A stretch of 32,167 bases of DNA from Burkholderiales bacterium (lineage in GTDB: Bacteria > Pseudomonadota > Gammaproteobacteria > Burkholderiales > JAHFRG01), in NCBI GenBank assembly GCA_035543335.1, contig DASZZH010000016.1:1-32167 (forward strand), read 5' to 3'. Position 1 is the stretch's first letter. Each line of letters starts with the position of its first letter. The notes beneath the pieces are model-generated. The model saw nothing but the letters and a program-made list of their open reading frames with translations, did not search any database and was not told the DNA's origin. Of this stretch, positions 29,981-32,167 are shown in pieces. A program made the position numbers and the translations under genes.

Positions 29981-30811
29981 GTGAACCGCCTAAGCCTAAA
30001 AGACCGCGCCAAAATCCTTTCCTGCCTTGTAGAAGGCAACTCAATGCGCGCCACATCCCGGATGGTGGGAGTGAGCATTAACACAGTCGTGAAGCTGCTA
30101 GTTGATTTGGGTATTGCTTGCTCTGACTATCAGGACAAGGTGTTTCAGAAGCTGCCTTGCAAGCGCGTGCAAGTGGACGAAATTTGGTCTTTCTGCTACG
30201 CCAAAGCGAAGAACGTCTCTAATGATAAGCGCGGCATTCTCGGCTATGGCGACGTGTTTACTTGGGTCGGCCTTGATGCTGATACTAAGCTGGTTCCAAG
30301 CTGGCTAGTCGGGCAACGCGATGCCGAATATGCGAACATGTTCATCGGCGATCTAGCATCACGTCTAGCTAATCGTATTCAGCTGACCAGCGACGGGCAC
30401 AGAGCCTATTTGTACGCTGTTGAATCGGCCTTTGGTTCAAACATTGATTACTCCATGTTGGTGAAGCTCTACGGTACACCGCAAGGTAAAGAAGAAGCAC
30501 GCCGTTATAGTCCAGGGGAATGTTGTGGCGCGATCAAGGGTGCGGTCTGTGGCAATCCCAATGAGAAACACGTTTCTACAAGCTTCATTGAGCGCCAGAA
30601 TCTAACGATGCGTATGTCTATGCGCCGATTCACACGCCTGACTAATGGGTTTTCAAAGAAAATCGAGAACCACGAGTACGCGGTGGCAATTCATTACATG
30701 TACTACAACTTCGGGCGTATCCATAAAACCCTGCGTGTCACCCCGGCAATGGAAGCTGGCATTGCCGATCACGTTTGGACGCTTGAGGAAATTGCTAATT
30801 TGGCTAATTAA
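29981..30811 (+). CDS. IS1-like DDE transposase
   Basis: The 276-aa protein has an N-terminal helix-turn-helix (about 20-45, SMRATSRMVGVSINTVVKLL) and an IS1-type DDE domain with D66 (VQVDEIW), D138 (LTSDGH) and E204 (SFIERQNLTMR), all present. The C-terminus ends with NFGRIHKTLRVTPAMEAG. GTG at 29981 is chosen because homologues, as I recall, begin MN(R/K)L; another in-frame GTG at 29969 would add four residues. It looks intact and expressible from the promoter upstream. No IS1-type terminal repeats are seen near it, so it may be a solitary, perhaps domesticated, copy. Base composition differs from the flanking core genes. Confidence 0.88.
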   Translation: MNRLSLKDRAKILSCLVEGNSMRATSRMVGVSINTVVKLLVDLGIACSDYQDKVFQKLPCKRVQVDEIWSFCYAKAKNVSNDKRGILGYGDVFTWVGLDADTKLVPSWLVGQRDAEYANMFIGDLASRLANRIQLTSDGHRAYLYAVESAFGSNIDYSMLVKLYGTPQGKEEARRYSPGECCGAIKGAVCGNPNEKHVSTSFIERQNLTMRMSMRRFTRLTNGFSKKIENHEYAVAIHYMYYNFGRIHKTLRVTPAMEAGIADHVWTLEEIANLAN

Positions 30812-30825
30812 GTTTTCCAAAAGTG

Positions 30826-30831
30826 TATAAT
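30826..30831 (+). promoter_or_regulatory. Possible -10 element for the 60-aa gene
   Basis: TATAAT lies 63 bases before the small gene's ATG, just after the transposase stop. No good -35 is seen. Confidence 0.3.
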
Positions 30832-30893
30832 TATTCTTGCTATTGTTATCGCATCATTTCCGTTGACCAACTCGCAAATAAGGAGTGCCTCCA

Positions 30894-31076
30894 ATGCCAT
30901 TTACACCAGCGTTCTACTCAGTCAATGAGGTCAAAAAACCACCCGAAAACCGCGTGCACCATAACAACAGCGCATGTCCTCCGGGGCGCGACATTCCCCT
31001 GTACGAGCGCCGTCAGGGCACCGGTGGTTATCGACTGTGTCACGACTGCCAGCAACTTAATAACCAAGGGCGCTAA
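30894..31076 (+). CDS. Small Cys/His-rich protein, 60 aa
   Basis: The protein has H22, H23, C28, C49 and C52 in the arrangement VHHNNSAC and RLCHDC, which could bind one zinc ion. AAGGAG eight bases before the ATG supports translation. It has no signal peptide and many polar residues (PPGRDIPLYERRQGTGGYR). I cannot name the family with certainty. It lies 82 bp after the transposase gene on the same strand and may be co-transcribed with it. Confidence 0.6.
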   Translation: MPFTPAFYSVNEVKKPPENRVHHNNSACPPGRDIPLYERRQGTGGYRLCHDCQQLNNQGR

Positions 31077-31084
31077 TCTCCGGC

Positions 31085-31474
31085 TCACTTCTTAGGGAAG
31101 GTTGAAGGAACAAATATCATCTCCCACCACGGTCCATGTAGCATACCTCCGTCAATCGACCAGACGCGCATTAGATTGGATATTGGGAATCCATACGCTA
31201 TTGCTACAGAGAGCGCTCTAAGCCCCTCCGATAAGTTTCCCTCAAAACGAACGAAGGGAAGAGGAGAGCCATGTCCTTCTCCACCTTGACATGATTCGTA
31301 TGTCTCGACACCGTGAGCGACCAAAGTCAAGACGATCTCTCGAATACCCTCATCAAGCGGTGGTTCAAAAATCAATTCTCTTGCACGCTGAATAGTCGTC
31401 GGATCGGCTATAAAAGGTGTACGGCAAGGACAATGCGCGCATATTTTGTCCCCCGCCTTCAGTTTAGGGTGCAT
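31085..31474 (-). CDS. Hypothetical protein, 129 aa
   Basis: A CxxCxC motif (ICAHCPCRTPF, about 11-21) is followed by a domain with GVETYESCQGGEGHGSPLPFVRFEG (about 55-79, quoted in part). The pattern recalls small hypothetical proteins seen in accessory regions, but I do not assign a function. GAGG lies seven bases before the ATG. It is convergent with the 60-aa gene, eight bases apart, and its start region carries the palindrome at 31497-31515. Confidence 0.6.
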   Translation of the reverse strand: MHPKLKAGDKICAHCPCRTPFIADPTTIQRARELIFEPPLDEGIREIVLTLVAHGVETYESCQGGEGHGSPLPFVRFEGNLSEGLRALSVAIAYGFPISNLMRVWSIDGGMLHGPWWEMIFVPSTFPKK

Positions 31475-31496
31475 TCACTATCCTCATAATTAAGAC

Positions 31497-31515
31497 ATGT
31501 TCCAGTTTGGAACAT
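31497..31515. promoter_or_regulatory. Perfect 8-bp inverted repeat, possible operator
   Basis: ATGTTCCAGTTTGGAACAT has perfect 8-bp arms around a three-base centre. It lies 23 bases upstream of the 129-aa gene and about 70 bases upstream of the tRNA operon promoter. Confidence 0.5.
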
Positions 31516-31583
31516 CACGCCATTTTCCCTCACGTTTTGACCTAAAAATTTCAAACTGATACACCGCCAAGTCGAGAGCTAAA

Positions 31584-31612
31584 TTGACATTTCTACAGGG
31601 AATTGGGATAAT
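31584..31612 (+). promoter_or_regulatory. Strong sigma-70 promoter of the tRNA-tuf operon
   Basis: TTGACA (31584-31589) and GATAAT (31607-31612) are separated by exactly 17 bases. The tRNA-Tyr gene begins 16 bases downstream. Confidence 0.88.
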
Positions 31613-31627
31613 TCAAGGTTTCGTTGC

Positions 31628-31712
<85 letters not shown>

Positions 31713-31774
31713 TTCAGTTTGGCTTGAAGATTGCGGCGGGCAGAGCTGGTCGAAGCAGGTTGGACGAACATCGC

Positions 31775-31848
31775 GCGGGTGTAGCTCAATGGTAGAGCAG
31801 AAGCCTTCCAAGCTTACGACGAGGGTTCGATTCCCTTCACCCGCTCCA
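31775..31848 (+). tRNA. tRNA-Gly (TCC)
   Basis: The acceptor GCGGGTG/CACCCGC, anticodon loop CTTCCAA and T arm fold correctly, with encoded CCA after discriminator T. Confidence 0.96.
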
Positions 31849-31910
31849 GTCATCCCGGAGCAGAGGGGCGCGAACCAAACGACTTAAGCGGGTGCGGGCA
31901 GACAGATGAC

Positions 31911-31985
<75 letters not shown>

Positions 31986-32032
31986 GAATTTTTTGTTTGG
32001 GAATTGATAATCGGTAAACAAAGGTAATCATC

Positions 32033-32167
32033 ATGTCAAAAGGCAAGTTTGAGCGGACCAAGCCGCACGTGAACGTGGGGACGATTGGGCATGTGGATCA
32101 TGGCAAGACGACGCTGACGGCGGCGATGACCATGGTGCTGGCGAAGAAGTACGGGGGCGAAGTGAGG
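32033..32167 (+). CDS. tuf: Elongation factor Tu, N-terminal part (cut by window end)
   Basis: The first 45 residues are visible, with [20 protein letters not shown] and the P-loop GHVDHGKT at 19-26. EF-Tu delivers aminoacyl-tRNA to the ribosome. AAAGG lies just before the ATG. The gene runs off the window. Its place behind three tRNA genes corresponds to tufB. Confidence 0.98.
   Translation, partial: MSKGKFERTKPHVNVGTIGHVDHGKTTLTAAMTMVLAKKYGGEVR

Noticed and set aside
28480..31555. Possible inverted ends of the accessory block (TTTGAATTTGACC on the left and GTTTGAAATTT with AGGTCAAAA on the right, read inward)
   Set aside because: The similarity is short and needs gaps; it is not better than chance in AT-rich DNA without a computed search.

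Overview
The window is chromosomal DNA of a GC-rich proteobacterium, most likely a betaproteobacterium. The evidence is a DUF3567-type gene (a family I know as essentially betaproteobacterial), the pilB-pilC-pilD-coaE order, a macromolecular-synthesis operon (rpsU, yqeY, dnaG, rpoD), a tRNA-Tyr/Gly/Thr-tuf operon, and the overall sequence style. I cannot name the genus; the order (for example Nitrosomonadales or Rhodocyclales) is undecided.

Layout. 1-241: degraded copy of an intergenic repeat. 261-5003 (minus): type IV pilus assembly genes pilB, pilC, pilD, then coaE. 5100-7284 (minus): CorB/HlyC-type CBS protein and a YpjD/CcsA-like membrane protein, divergent from ffh (7360-8706). 8863-9612 (minus): a methyltransferase gene with a probable frameshift, lying between ffh and the rpsP-rimM-trmD-rplS operon (9915-11833). 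11932-13303: ogt and xerD, followed by a 277-bp repeat that fills the gap to convergent folB. 13995-15643: plsY and convergent tsaD. 15742-20532: rpsU, yqeY, dnaG, rpoD, then tandem hairpins and a CAU-anticodon tRNA, probably tRNA-Ile2. 20840-23342: a YbhB-like protein, a lipoprotein, a second 276-bp repeat, a strong terminator, a DUF3617 protein, a DUF3567 protein and a KTSC protein. 23351-28301 (minus): four overlapping genes, transcribed as CoA-binding protein, exported Pcm, membrane spermine-synthase-like protein and metY. 28534-31474: an AT-richer accessory block. 31584-end: promoter, tRNA-Tyr, tRNA-Gly, tRNA-Thr and the start of tuf.

The accessory block is the most unusual part. It holds a 46-aa basic protein, an AAA+/STAND-like ATPase, an IS1-like DDE transposase transcribed divergently from it, a 60-aa Cys/His protein and a 129-aa unknown. 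The two divergent promoters share overlapping -35 hexamers inside an imperfect palindrome. The transposase keeps its catalytic D, D and E, but I see no terminal inverted repeats. This could be an uncharacterised mobile or defence module, but that is inference.

The second notable theme is repeats. Two diverged copies of a roughly 277-bp element with 19-bp inverted ends are both flanked by TA, which suggests a Tc1/mariner- or IS630-type non-autonomous element. One copy supplies the last base of the stop codons of both xerD and folB. A related copy lies at the window start. A separate 7-bp repeat family sits inside the tsaD coding sequence and fills the rpsU-yqeY gap right up to the yqeY start codon.
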